From positions 1 through 34,036 of the forward strand of contig CANJMQ010000045.1 of the NCBI GenBank assembly GCA_947475225.1: DNA of 34,036 nucleotides, written 5' to 3'. Positions 7,773 to 16,770 of the stretch are shown piece by piece. Below the pieces are notes generated by a model that saw only the letters and a program-made list of their open reading frames with translations, had not been told where the DNA came from and made no database searches. Position 1 is the stretch's first letter. Each line of letters opens with the position of its first letter. The position numbers and the translations under genes are program-made. Origin of the DNA: Bradyrhizobiaceae bacterium. Its GTDB lineage: Bacteria; Pseudomonadota; Alphaproteobacteria; Rhizobiales; Aestuariivirgaceae.

Positions 7773-9851
7773 TTAGTTGGTGGCGGTCGCCGTCTTGTTG
7801 GCGGGGGCCACCGGCTTGGTGGCGGCCGCGGGCTTGGGAGCCGGGCAGCCGGCGGGGAGCTTGCCATCCGCAGCCGGTTTGCAACTCGTCGCCGGCTTTG
7901 CAGCCGTGGTGGCGGCGGGCTTGGCCGCGGAGGGCGCGGCCTTTGCGGCGGCGGTGGTGGTAGCAGGCTTCGCGGTGGGAGTGATGGGCTTGGCCGGCGT
8001 TGCAGCGGCGGCCGTGGTTGCCGGCTTCTTGGCCGTGGTGGCAGCCGTGCCCGTTGCGGCTGTCTTCGTCTTGGACGTCGTCGTTGCGGGCTTCGCAGCG
8101 GTCTTGGAAGCGGGCTTCGCCGTCTTTGACGCGGCGGCGGTAGCCGCAGGCTTGGCACCCTTCTTCTGGACGATCTTCTTCTTGCCGCCCTTGGTGGTGG
8201 TCGTCATCGTGGTGGTCGAGGACGCGTCGGAGGCAATCCCGTCCTTGCTCGAGCCGAAGAGGTACTTCCTGGTGGTGGCCCGGCCCTTTGCCTTGGCGGT
8301 CTTGCTCGCGGCTGCCGTCTTGGCCGCGGGCTTGCCGCCGAGGTTGATCAGCGCGTCGCCGCCCTGCTTGTTCTGGCCCGGCTTGACCACTTCGTTCTCG
8401 GCATTCTTGCCGCGGAACAACGCGTTGAGGAAGCCGTTGCCGTCATTGGTGTCGATGTCGTCCTGGAGATAGGGAATGGGCTTCAGCACGAAGCGCTGAC
8501 CATCCACCTTGTCGCCGACGGGAAGCGGCTGACCGACCACGAAGCCTGTGCCGTCCATTTCGTACACGTCATCACGGAACGCCGCGACACCACCCTTGGC
8601 GGGCCATGCCGTCAGATAGGCAACGCGCAGGTGGGGCGCATTGGCGATGTTGACGTCGAGGCGCTCCTTGGTCTCGGCGAGGCTGGCGATCTTGGCCTCG
8701 TTGAGGCCGTCCTGGCCCTGCAGTATCCAGTTCAGCAGGATTGCCACCTTGTCGACGCGCACGCAGCCCGAGGAGTAGAAACGGTTGGCGGTCTTGAACA
8801 GCTGCGGCTCCGGCGTGTCGTGGAGGTAGATGCCGAAGGGGCTGTTGAACTCCACCTTGGCGGTGGCCATGGCGTTGTCGCCACCCGGCTCCTGGCGGAA
8901 GTGGTAGTCGGTGATCTTGACGGCGCGCCAGTTGATCTTGTCGGGGTCGACCTGCGGGCCGCCCACGCCGTCGAACACCTTGATGTTCATGTCGGCCAGC
9001 ACCTTGGAGGCGCCACGCGACTGCATGCGCGGGATGATGTCACGCTCGATGATGGAGGGCGGCGCGTTCCAGTAGGGATTGAAGCGAACAATGGTGAGCG
9101 GTGTCATGACCACCGGCGTCGGGCGCGACGGGCGGCCAACAATTGCATTATGCAGCGAGTAGACCTTGCCGTCCGACACGGTCTCGATCTGCTGGGCGGG
9201 CACGTTGACGACCACGTAGCGGCTCCCGAGGTCCTTGGCATAGTCGGCAAGGCGCGGGATATTGGCCCTGATGGTGGTGAGGCGCTGCTGGGCGGGCACG
9301 TTGAGCGCGGAGAGCGTCACGCCGTCGATGACGCCGGTGGGAGCGAGGCCGTGGTTGACCTGGAAGCGCTTCAGCGCGTCCTCCGTGGCGGAGGTGAAAA
9401 CCTGCTGGAACTCGCCCTGCGTCGCCTCGACCTGAAGATAGCCCTCGATGTAGAGGCGCAGGTTGAGGATGCCGACCTGCTTGCCCTTGGAGCCCTTCTT
9501 GATGCGGCCGTTCGGCACCGTTGGCCAGCCGCCGTCGTCGACGATCTTGGCATATTTGTCGGCCATGGCCTGGATCTGCGCGGCACTGTCCGGGGTCACG
9601 AAGGGGGCAACGCTGCCGTCGTTGATGATCCGCGTTTCGGTGGTGGCGGGAATGCCGGAGCCCTGGGTGTGGCCTGTCGTGGTGGTTGAGGTCGTACCCT
9701 TCTTCTTGCGGCTCAGTTGCGAGAAGAGGGAGTTATCCTCTTCGGCGCGGACCATGGTCGGAAGCGCAACCGATACGGTCAGCGAAAACAGCACCGCCAT
9801 CGATACGCACTGCAGAGCGCGCCTGGAGCGCGCGAAAGCCCACAACTTCAT
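7773..9851 (-). CDS. ldtP: L,D-transpeptidase (YkuD domain) with long Ala/Thr/Lys-rich C-terminal tail, LdtP-like
   Basis: This exported peptidoglycan cross-linking enzyme has 692 residues. It has a signal peptide (about 1-36, ending VRA-EED), a PG-binding-1 domain (about 118-185, KGSKGKQVGILNLRLYIEGY and RFQVNHGLAPTGVIDGVTL) and a YkuD catalytic domain (about 211-380). The active site is HDTP (H344) with SSGCVRVDK (C363). From about 507 to the end is a low-complexity Ala/Thr/Lys/Pro tail, plausibly a disordered wall-binding segment. The frame is open upstream to 10370, but the ATG at 9851 is preceded by GAGG and begins the signal peptide. The neighbouring MarR gene resembles LdtR, described in Liberibacter and Sinorhizobium as activator of ldtP. 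That makes LdtP the likely name, by context. Confidence 0.9.
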   Translation of the reverse strand: MKLWAFARSRRALQCVSMAVLFSLTVSVALPTMVRAEEDNSLFSQLSRKKKGTTSTTTTGHTQGSGIPATTETRIINDGSVAPFVTPDSAAQIQAMADKYAKIVDDGGWPTVPNGRIKKGSKGKQVGILNLRLYIEGYLQVEATQGEFQQVFTSATEDALKRFQVNHGLAPTGVIDGVTLSALNVPAQQRLTTIRANIPRLADYAKDLGSRYVVVNVPAQQIETVSDGKVYSLHNAIVGRPSRPTPVVMTPLTIVRFNPYWNAPPSIIERDIIPRMQSRGASKVLADMNIKVFDGVGGPQVDPDKINWRAVKITDYHFRQEPGGDNAMATAKVEFNSPFGIYLHDTPEPQLFKTANRFYSSGCVRVDKVAILLNWILQGQDGLNEAKIASLAETKERLDVNIANAPHLRVAYLTAWPAKGGVAAFRDDVYEMDGTGFVVGQPLPVGDKVDGQRFVLKPIPYLQDDIDTNDGNGFLNALFRGKNAENEVVKPGQNKQGGDALINLGGKPAAKTAAASKTAKAKGRATTRKYLFGSSKDGIASDASSTTTMTTTTKGGKKKIVQKKGAKPAATAAASKTAKPASKTAAKPATTTSKTKTAATGTAATTAKKPATTAAAATPAKPITPTAKPATTTAAAKAAPSAAKPAATTAAKPATSCKPAADGKLPAGCPAPKPAAATKPVAPANKTATATN

Positions 9852-10024
9852 CACAACCTCATTCTCCGGAACCGCATCAACGTTCCACTCCGACGCCGGC
9901 GGCGGCCTCATACCAGCTGCGACCCGACTCGTCAAAAGCAGGCCACGTTGGAGCCACGTCAAGCCCGGCAAATGCGGCAACAATGAGATGTGCCGTAACG
10001 TTGGCTTTGCCGGCAACGGAGTTC

Positions 10025-10062
10025 GGGGCCGTGCTGATGCCTTTGGGCAACAGCACGGCCCC
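10025..10062 (-). terminator. Strong hairpin after ldtR, probable terminator
   Basis: A perfect 12-bp inverted repeat GGGGCCGTGCTG/CAGCACGGCCCC encloses a 14-nt loop that can itself pair TGCC with GGCA. It starts 27 nt past the ldtR stop (10090) on the minus strand. No T-run follows. It lies in the 238-nt region between ldtR and the L,D-transpeptidase gene and could attenuate read-through between them; alternatively it is a structured leader element of the transpeptidase transcript. Confidence 0.5.
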
Positions 10063-10089
10063 TTCGGCCGTTTGCAGGGTCGGTAAACG

Positions 10090-10602
10090 TCAGAGGCGGT
10101 AAAGGATCTGGTCAGTCCAGTAGCGCTCGAGCCGGGCAAGCGACTTGTTGATGCGCTCAAGCTCCTCGGCGCCAAGACCGGCCACCTGCTCGACGGAGCT
10201 GAGCTGGCGGTCATAAAGGGCATCGACGCGATTGCGGATGGCCTGTCCCTTGGGCGTGAGGCGAACCCGCACCGAGCGGCGGTCGTTGGCGGAACGCTCG
10301 TGGTGGACGTAGCCGGCTTCGACCAGTTTCTTGAGATTGTAAGAGACGTTCGAGCCCTGGTAATGGCCACGGCTCTTCAATTCACCTGCAGTGAGTTCGA
10401 AATCCGCCATGTTGTAGATGAGCAGGGCCTGAACCGGGTTGATGCCCGGCTCGCCGTGGCGTTCGAAATCGTCCTTGATGACCTCGAGCAGCCGGCGGTG
10501 CAGCCGCTCGATCAGGTTGACCGCGTCGAGGTACTTGAGCTTCACGAGGCCGTTCCCCGTCTCGGCGGGGAGGCTTGCGGCTGCCTTCTGTTCAGTTGCC
10601 AT
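10090..10602 (-). CDS. ldtR: MarR-family regulator, LdtR-like
   Basis: This 170-residue winged-helix regulator begins MATEQKAAAS and carries LDAVNLIERLHRRLLEVIKD, INPVQALLIYNMAD, the recognition-helix region GSNVSYNLKKLVEAGYVHHE and the wing NDRRSVRVRLTPKGQ. These features closely match my recollection of LdtR, a MarR regulator of L,D-transpeptidase, wall remodelling and stress tolerance in Sinorhizobium and Liberibacter. The target-type gene lies directly downstream. An in-frame GTG at 10695 would add 31 residues, but the ATG at 10602 fits family length. An inverted repeat at 10694-10709 in the upstream region may be its own operator. The 293-nt region 10603-10895 is shared with the divergent extensin-like gene. 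Confidence 0.88.
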   Translation of the reverse strand: MATEQKAAASLPAETGNGLVKLKYLDAVNLIERLHRRLLEVIKDDFERHGEPGINPVQALLIYNMADFELTAGELKSRGHYQGSNVSYNLKKLVEAGYVHHERSANDRRSVRVRLTPKGQAIRNRVDALYDRQLSSVEQVAGLGAEELERINKSLARLERYWTDQILYRL

Positions 10603-10693
10603 GGCGATACGATGCCCCTTGATGCGGGGCCGGCTTTTTGCTGTGGCCGGTCCCCTTTCCGCGATCGAGGCTAGGTTCCAGCCCTTAAGAGCC

Positions 10694-10709
10694 ACTCAAT
10701 TCTTTGAGT
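10694..10709. promoter_or_regulatory. Candidate LdtR/MarR operator
   Basis: ACTCAATTCTTTGAGT is a perfect 6-bp inverted repeat (ACTCAA/TTGAGT) with a 4-nt spacer, lying about 92 nt before the ldtR ATG in an A/T-richer patch. Its size and position between two divergent genes suit a MarR dimer site that could control ldtR and the extensin-like gene. No exact second copy was seen upstream of the L,D-transpeptidase gene. Confidence 0.4.
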
Positions 10710-10895
10710 AAACATCTCCTTATGTTTTCAGATATTTGGGCGAAGTGGCGATAGGCTTTACAGGGCCTTCCCGAAGAGCCTTAAGCAGCGGTTGCCGAAA
10801 AAGGTGAACCGTTTCGCAACGCCCCGTGCGCAAGCGGGAACCGGGTGCACGACAAGGCCCGTCCTGCGTACTTGCGGCCGCCCCAGAGAGAAGTG

Positions 10896-11777
10896 ATGAT
10901 GCGGCCCGTGAAAGTGCTCCTTCTCATCGCCGCCGCCTGCCTTGCTGCCGCCGATTGCGTTCAGGCTGCGGAGACCATTCCGATACCCCGGTTGCGCCCG
11001 GTTGCCCCGGTGGCGGCCGCGACAAAGGTGGCGGCGGTACCCGTTCCCAGGCTGCGACCACGTGGAACGGATGTTGCGTCTACGGCCGTTGTGCCCCCCA
11101 CGCCGCGCGTCCGCCCTCCACCCAAGGTGGATGAACCAGCGCCCGAAGCGCCGCCGCAGGGTGCGCCAAAGGGCGCCGGCGGCTGGCCAGCAGATGTGGT
11201 GGCGGCGGGGCGGGCCGCGTGCAAGGCGCTGCTCGCCGGCCTTGATCTCACATACAAGCCGGTAGACCCGATTGGCGAACAGGGCGGCTGCGGTGCCCCG
11301 GCCCCGATCGAAATCACCGCGGTTGCCGGCGTCAGGCTGGCGCCACCCGCGACAGAGACCTGCGCCATGGCCGCAGCACTCACCGCCTGGGTGACGCAGG
11401 ACGTGCAACCCGCGGCAAGGGCGCGGCTCGGCACCGAGGTGACGGAAATCCGCACCGCCACCTCCTATGCCTGCCGGCGCCGCAACAATGGCTCCTCCGG
11501 CAAGATGTCGGAGCACAGCAAGGCCAATGCGCTGGACATGTCCGGCTTCACCTTTGCCAAAAGGACCGGCGTAACGGTGGGCGGCAAGGACAACTGGGGC
11601 GAGGGCCTGCTGGGCGCGATCGGCCTGTCCGGGAGCGGGTCGTTCCTGGAGGATATCCGCAAGGCGGCCTGTGCGCATTTCACCACGGTGCTCGGCCCCG
11701 GCTCCGACCCCTACCATGGCGACCACTTCCATGTCGACGTGCTGCAGCGCAAAGGCGATTACCGAATCTGCCAATAG
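10896..11777 (+). CDS. Secreted extensin-like C-terminal domain protein
   Basis: This 293-residue exported protein has a signal peptide (about 1-25) and a Pro-rich spacer (about 27-95) carrying three PRLRP/PRVRP motifs. A C-terminal domain (about 105-293) is of the 'extensin-like C-terminal' family of alphaproteobacteria. Visible conserved parts are ATSYACRRRNN, the SEHSKANALDMSGF motif and DPYHGDHFHVDV. The His/Asp-containing EHSKANALD and HGDHFHVD resemble the metal-binding pattern of M15-type peptidoglycan peptidases. Peptidase activity is an inference. ATG-ATG starts at 10896 and 10899 follow AGAGAGAAG, so an upstream GTG at 10845 is less likely. It is divergent from ldtR, fitting a cell-wall module. 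Confidence 0.85.
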   Translation: MMRPVKVLLLIAAACLAAADCVQAAETIPIPRLRPVAPVAAATKVAAVPVPRLRPRGTDVASTAVVPPTPRVRPPPKVDEPAPEAPPQGAPKGAGGWPADVVAAGRAACKALLAGLDLTYKPVDPIGEQGGCGAPAPIEITAVAGVRLAPPATETCAMAAALTAWVTQDVQPAARARLGTEVTEIRTATSYACRRRNNGSSGKMSEHSKANALDMSGFTFAKRTGVTVGGKDNWGEGLLGAIGLSGSGSFLEDIRKAACAHFTTVLGPGSDPYHGDHFHVDVLQRKGDYRICQ

Positions 11778-11822
11778 GGCGCGGGTGGACCGTTGCGCGC
11801 CTGGCGTCCCTCTTGTTAATGA

Positions 11823-12839
<1,017 letters not shown>

Positions 12840-12850
12840 GCCTTCGCCCG

Positions 12851-12882
12851 AAACGAAATTGCCCGGGCGGGTGCCCGGGCAA
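12851..12882. terminator. Terminator between convergent hemB and porin genes
   Basis: A perfect 10-bp stem TTGCCCGGGC/GCCCGGGCAA (12859-12882) has a 4-nt loop. On the minus strand it is followed by TTTCGTTT, giving an intrinsic terminator for the porin gene. Lying 20 nt after hemB, it may also end hemB transcription, although no T-run follows on the plus strand. Confidence 0.75.
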
Positions 12883-12929
12883 GCATGACGTTCGATTGAA
12901 TGGCCGGCTGCTCGCCGGCGCCACAGAGA

Positions 12930-13658
12930 TCAGAAGCGGTAGTTCAGGCCGGCACGAACGATGCTGCCATTCACATCAACGTTGGCGTTGATTTTGTTCC
13001 AACCGGGAGCGCCTTCACTGACGCTGAAGTCCGTCTGGCCGAGATCGTAATAGAGATACTCGCCCTTGATCGTGAAGTTGTCGGTGATCGCGTATTCAAG
13101 ACCGCCACCGATGGTCCAACCCCACATACCATTGCTGTCGTTCGTGGTGATGGTGGCGGTAGAATAGACGTCATGGATCTTGCCTTCGACGTCGCCATAG
13201 GCGAGACCGCCGGTGGCGTAGATCAGAGCGCGGTCGACGGCATAACCCGCGCGCACGCGGGCCGTGCCGAACCATGTCATGTCCGCCTCGGAGGTAAAGT
13301 CGGCAGTGTCCTTGTACTTGCTGTTGTCGCCATTCGCCCAGTCGTAGGAGATGTCGCCTTCGAGGCCGAGGACGAAGGCACCGGTCTGGTAATTCCAGCC
13401 CAGCGTACCGCCCAGGGAACCGCCGTCCATGCTGGTGGACCATGAGGTAACGCCCAGATCACGACCCGGAATGAAGGCTTCACCGCTGAGGTCTTGGAAC
13501 TTGATGTTGGAGAGGTTGAAATTGTTCCAAGTATAGCCACCGACGACGCCGACATAGACGCCATCCCAGCTGTAGGTCGGCGCAGGAGCAATGTCGGCAG
13601 CCATGACGGGAACGGCCAGCAGGCCAATTGCGAGAGTCGAAGCCGCGATCAGTTTCAT
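12930..13658 (-). CDS. Outer-membrane beta-barrel protein (Omp25/Omp31/RopB-like)
   Basis: A signal peptide (about 1-20, MKLIAASTLAIGLLAVPVMA) is followed by the typical mature start ADIAPAPTYSWDGVYVGVVG. The body alternates Gly and aromatic residues as an eight-stranded barrel (GWNYQTGAFVLGLEGDISY, ARVRAGYAVDRALIYATGGL, WTIGGGLEYAITDNFTIKGE) and ends AGLNYRF with the C-terminal Phe needed for BAM assembly. Length 242 fits the abundant rhizobial and Brucella family. The ATG follows AAGGGGATTGATCC, a strong ribosome binding site. Upstream lie a tandem repeat and A/T-rich DNA, suiting a highly expressed, regulated gene. Exact subfamily is unsure. Confidence 0.9.
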   Translation of the reverse strand: MKLIAASTLAIGLLAVPVMAADIAPAPTYSWDGVYVGVVGGYTWNNFNLSNIKFQDLSGEAFIPGRDLGVTSWSTSMDGGSLGGTLGWNYQTGAFVLGLEGDISYDWANGDNSKYKDTADFTSEADMTWFGTARVRAGYAVDRALIYATGGLAYGDVEGKIHDVYSTATITTNDSNGMWGWTIGGGLEYAITDNFTIKGEYLYYDLGQTDFSVSEGAPGWNKINANVDVNGSIVRAGLNYRF

Positions 13659-13675
13659 GGATCAATCCCCTTTTA

Positions 13676-13697
13676 TAATATCGTCTTAATATCGTCT
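13676..13697. promoter_or_regulatory. Tandem 11-bp repeat in the porin 5' region
   Basis: TAATATCGTCT occurs twice head to tail (13676-13686, 13687-13697), 18 nt before the porin start codon in an A/T-rich patch. The 11-bp period places both copies on the same helix face, suiting a protein site. In RNA it would put a repeated motif in the leader, so sRNA or translational control is also possible. Confidence 0.4.
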
Positions 13698-13820
13698 CTA
13701 ACCGGTATCCTATTGAATAGTGCACCTCAAGGTTAAACAATGCCCTCGTGCCGCATCTGCAGCAGGAAACGTCTCACTGTGACAGATAAGCAACGACCAT
13801 AAGACCGGTGCGGACGCCCC

Positions 13821-14702
13821 TCAGGCCTTGCGATCCAGGTTCTGAAACCTTGCGATGAGGCTTGAGGTATCCCACCGGCCGCCGCCCAGCTTCTGCACCT
13901 CGGCATAGAACTGGTCGACCAGCGCGGTGACGGGAAGCGGGGCGCCATTGCGGCGCGACTCCTCGAGGCAGATGCCGAGATCCTTGCGCATCCAGTCGGC
14001 CGCGAAGCCAAAGTCGAACTTGCCGGCGATCATTGTCTTGTGGCGGTTCTCCATCTGCCATGACCCGGCAGCACCCTTGGAGATGACCTCGATCACGTCC
14101 TCCATGGGCAGGCCCGACTTCATGCCGAAATTGACGGCTTCGGCGAGGCCCTGCACAAGGCCAGCAATGGCGATCTGGTTCACCATCTTGGCGAGCTGGC
14201 CCGACCCGGCGGGGCCCAGCAGCTTGCACATGCGCGAGAAGTGCGTGATCAAAGGCTCCGCCTTTGTGTAATCATCGGGGTCGCCGCCGCACATGACGGT
14301 GAGCACGCCGTTCTCCGCACCGGCCTGTCCGCCCGATACCGGCGCATCGATGAAACCCAGACCATGCTGCTTGGCAACGGCATGAAGTTCGCGAGCAACA
14401 AGGGCGGAGGCCGTGGTGTGATCGATGAACACGGCGCCACGCTTCATGGTGCTGAAGGCGCCGTCAGGGCCCGTGGTCACCTGCCGCAGATCGTCGTCGT
14501 TGCCAACGCAGGCGAAGACAAAGTCGGCGTCCCTGGCGGCGGCGGCGGGCGTCGGCGCGGCCGGACCCCCGAAGGCCTCCGACCACTTCACCGCTTTGGG
14601 CGCGGTCCGGTTGTAGACCGTCACATTCAGCCCACCACGCGTGACGAGATGTCCCGCCATCGGATAGCCCATCACGCCCAGACCGATCCAAGCCACACGC
14701 AT
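13821..14702 (-). CDS. NAD(P)-dependent beta-hydroxyacid dehydrogenase (3-hydroxyisobutyrate dehydrogenase family)
   Basis: This is a 293-residue two-domain dehydrogenase. The N-terminal Rossmann domain opens with IGLGVMGYPMAGHL (GxGxxG), and NRT after the second strand suggests an NADP preference. DAPVSGGQAGAENGVLTVMC is the substrate-binding signature, and the catalytic lysine lies in GSGQLAKMVNQ. The C-terminal helical domain is complete. Relatives reduce or oxidise 3-hydroxyisobutyrate, tartronate semialdehyde, 2-hydroxy-3-oxopropionate or succinic semialdehyde; sequence alone does not settle which. An upstream in-frame start at 14759 exists, but the ATG at 14702 has AGGAGAG about 9 nt before it and starts just before the Rossmann strand. 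Divergent from bpt. Confidence 0.9.
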   Translation of the reverse strand: MRVAWIGLGVMGYPMAGHLVTRGGLNVTVYNRTAPKAVKWSEAFGGPAAPTPAAAARDADFVFACVGNDDDLRQVTTGPDGAFSTMKRGAVFIDHTTASALVARELHAVAKQHGLGFIDAPVSGGQAGAENGVLTVMCGGDPDDYTKAEPLITHFSRMCKLLGPAGSGQLAKMVNQIAIAGLVQGLAEAVNFGMKSGLPMEDVIEVISKGAAGSWQMENRHKTMIAGKFDFGFAADWMRKDLGICLEESRRNGAPLPVTALVDQFYAEVQKLGGGRWDTSSLIARFQNLDRKA

Positions 14703-14849
14703 TCCGCAACTCTCCTGCAATCCTCGACGCTTCGTAGGCCATCGTCGCGCCGGAATCAACGCGCCAGCGCAGCGTGAGGCTTGAAAGGCATGGTGCGCGT
14801 GGCATTATGTGGCTATAGATGATTGACGCTTTTACCGGAGCAGGCTGAC

Positions 14850-15593
14850 GTGAGTATCGAGCGGCGGAACTTTCCGCAGTTCTTCATTACCGCACCTTCG
14901 CCCTGCCCCTACCTCTCGGGCCGGGTGGAAAGGAAGGTGTTCACCCATCTCGTGGGCCACGATGCGCGCAGCCTCAACACGCAGTTGAGCCAGGGAGGTT
15001 TCCGGCGCAGCCAGAACATCGCCTATCGCCCCGCCTGTGATGGGTGCTCGTCCTGCATTTCGGTGCGCGTGCCCGTCAACACCTTCGAGATGACGCGTGG
15101 CTTCCGCCGCACGCAGAAGCTCAACTGCGATGTTGACGGCACCGTTGTGAAGAGCGAGGCGACGTCGGAGCATTACTCAATGTTCCGCAGCTATATCGAC
15201 AGCCGGCACAGCGATGGCGGCATGGCGGACATGACGGTTCTCGACTTCTCTGCGATGGTCGATGACAACTTCGTCGACAGCCGCCTTGTCGAATACCGCG
15301 TTCACGATGTCATCGACCCGAACGGACGGCTGATTGCCGCCGTGCTCATCGACATTCTGGGTGACGGCATCTCGATGATCTACAGCTTCTACGACCCCGA
15401 CGAGGCAGCCCGCAGCCTGGGCACATTCATGATCCTCGACAACATCGCCCGGGTCCGGCGGCTGGGGCTTCCATACCTTTATCTTGGCTACTGGGTGCGT
15501 GGCTCCCGCAAGATGGACTACAAGGCGCGCTTCCTTCCACAGGAACGTTTGACAGCTGAGGGTTGGACGCTTCACCGAGGTGAAATCGTATAA
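14850..15593 (+). CDS. bpt: Aspartate/glutamate leucyltransferase (bacterial ATE1-like)
   Basis: This enzyme transfers an amino acid (leucine in characterised Bpt) from aminoacyl-tRNA to proteins with N-terminal Asp or Glu, feeding the N-end rule ClpS/ClpAP pathway. Family marks are [22 protein letters not shown], the Cys-rich [17 protein letters not shown] and [20 protein letters not shown]. These older entries are often annotated arginyltransferase. A TTG at 14823 is open upstream. The GTG at 14850, with GGAG 9 nt before it, gives 247 residues and an N-terminus of normal length, so it is preferred. The ATG at 14819 is in another frame and soon stops. Confidence 0.93.
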   Translation: MSIERRNFPQFFITAPSPCPYLSGRVERKVFTHLVGHDARSLNTQLSQGGFRRSQNIAYRPACDGCSSCISVRVPVNTFEMTRGFRRTQKLNCDVDGTVVKSEATSEHYSMFRSYIDSRHSDGGMADMTVLDFSAMVDDNFVDSRLVEYRVHDVIDPNGRLIAAVLIDILGDGISMIYSFYDPDEAARSLGTFMILDNIARVRRLGLPYLYLGYWVRGSRKMDYKARFLPQERLTAEGWTLHRGEIV

Positions 15594-15669
15594 TTACTTA
15601 GAAGATTCTTGACCTAGGGGCAACTATCGGCTTGCCTGCGGGTGTGTGTAGCGTCTAGTTTGTGACTTG

Positions 15670-16599
15670 ATGTCCTTTGATTCGTCACCGTCGGGGCGCC
15701 AGGTTGGCGCCGCCTTTTTCATCACGGCCCTCGGCGGGCTGCTCTTCACGTTTGACCTGCCCTTGCTCCGCCTTTCGATGGCTGACCAGTGGACAATGAT
15801 CTTCGTGCGCGGGTTGCTGCTGTTCACCACTCTGTCTTTCGGCTGGGCGGTGGCGCGGTGGATGGGAGACCGCGCGCCCTACATTGCAGGCGGGGCCGGC
15901 ATTGCCGTTGCCTGCGCAAGCACAATCGGCAACATGTCGTATATCGGGGCGGTGGTGCATGCCCCGGCGGCCAATGTGGTGTTCCTGATTGCCCTGACGC
16001 CGGTCATTGCAGCAACGCTGTCCCATGTGGTGCTGGGCGAAAAGGTGCATGCCTATACCTGGAGCGCGACCATCCTGGCGCTGTGCGGGGCCACCCTTAT
16101 CGCCTCGCAGGGCATCGACAGCGGGCACTGGGTTGGCGATGGCCTGGCGATGGTCTCGGCCTTCTGTTCAGCCACCATCCTGACGATCATCCGGGCCACC
16201 GGGCGCAAGGTGGCAACCAGCCTCGCGCTGGGCAGTCTCGCGTCCTCAATCATTGCCCTGACCTGCTTCCATATCGTTCCGTCGACCCTGCTCGGCATGG
16301 GGGCATTCGGCGTGCCGACGCTGCTGTGGCTTGGCCTCAACGGCCTGCTGGTGATGCCGCTCGCCACGGTGCTGCTGGCCCGCGGCCCGCGCCTGCTACC
16401 CTCGGCCGATGTCAGCATGTTTTTCATGCTGGAGACCATTCTCACCCCGATCTGGACGTGGATGCTGTTCGCCGAAGCGCCCTCGCCGCGCGTTCTGGCC
16501 GGTGGACTGCTGCTGATCCTGACGCTGCTCGCGCATAGCTGGTGGCGGCTTGCCATTTCGCTGCGTCCGACGCCCGATCTGGTGCCCGAAAGGCCATAA
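15670..16599 (+). CDS. EamA/DMT-family transporter
   Basis: This 309-residue inner-membrane protein has about ten hydrophobic helices in two five-helix repeats, the drug/metabolite transporter plan. Typical parts are FFITALGGLLFTFDLPLLRL at the start, VVFLIALTPVIAATLSHVVL with GEKV in the first half, and MFFMLETILTPIWTWMLFAE in the second. Substrates of this family (amino acids, metabolites, drugs) cannot be predicted from sequence. The ATG at 15670 is chosen over the TTG one codon earlier; no strong ribosome binding site is visible. It lies 76 nt after bpt on the same strand and may be co-transcribed. Confidence 0.87.
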   Translation: MSFDSSPSGRQVGAAFFITALGGLLFTFDLPLLRLSMADQWTMIFVRGLLLFTTLSFGWAVARWMGDRAPYIAGGAGIAVACASTIGNMSYIGAVVHAPAANVVFLIALTPVIAATLSHVVLGEKVHAYTWSATILALCGATLIASQGIDSGHWVGDGLAMVSAFCSATILTIIRATGRKVATSLALGSLASSIIALTCFHIVPSTLLGMGAFGVPTLLWLGLNGLLVMPLATVLLARGPRLLPSADVSMFFMLETILTPIWTWMLFAEAPSPRVLAGGLLLILTLLAHSWWRLAISLRPTPDLVPERP

Positions 16600-16634
16600 C
16601 TTTCTGTCTGCGAACTGCAAACGTTTAGAATTAC

Positions 16635-16655
16635 TATAGAAGAAAACTCTATAAT
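16635..16655 (+). promoter_or_regulatory. Candidate promoter -10 with overlapping inverted repeat
   Basis: TATAAT at 16650-16655 overlaps the right arm of an inverted repeat TATAGA-N7-TCTATA (16635-16653), 115 nt before the unknown gene at 16771. The stretch is markedly A/T-richer than its surroundings. No good -35 box at 16-18 nt was found, so this is tentative. The following 16656-16770 holds only small GC hairpins such as GGCTG/CAGCC. Confidence 0.35.
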
Positions 16656-16770
16656 CCAGTTGACGCAGCGTCGAGTTTGAGCGATCATCGTCTGAGCTTG
16701 ACCTGCAAGGCTGCCCAAGCAGCCGTCCCGGAGCCCGGGATCGAGTGTCTTGAAGTGTCGGGGTACGTTT

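Noticed and set aside
9852-10370. N-terminal extension of the L,D-transpeptidase frame into ldtR
   Set aside because: It crosses the ldtR coding region and lacks domain similarity; the signal peptide and ribosome binding site fix the start at 9851.
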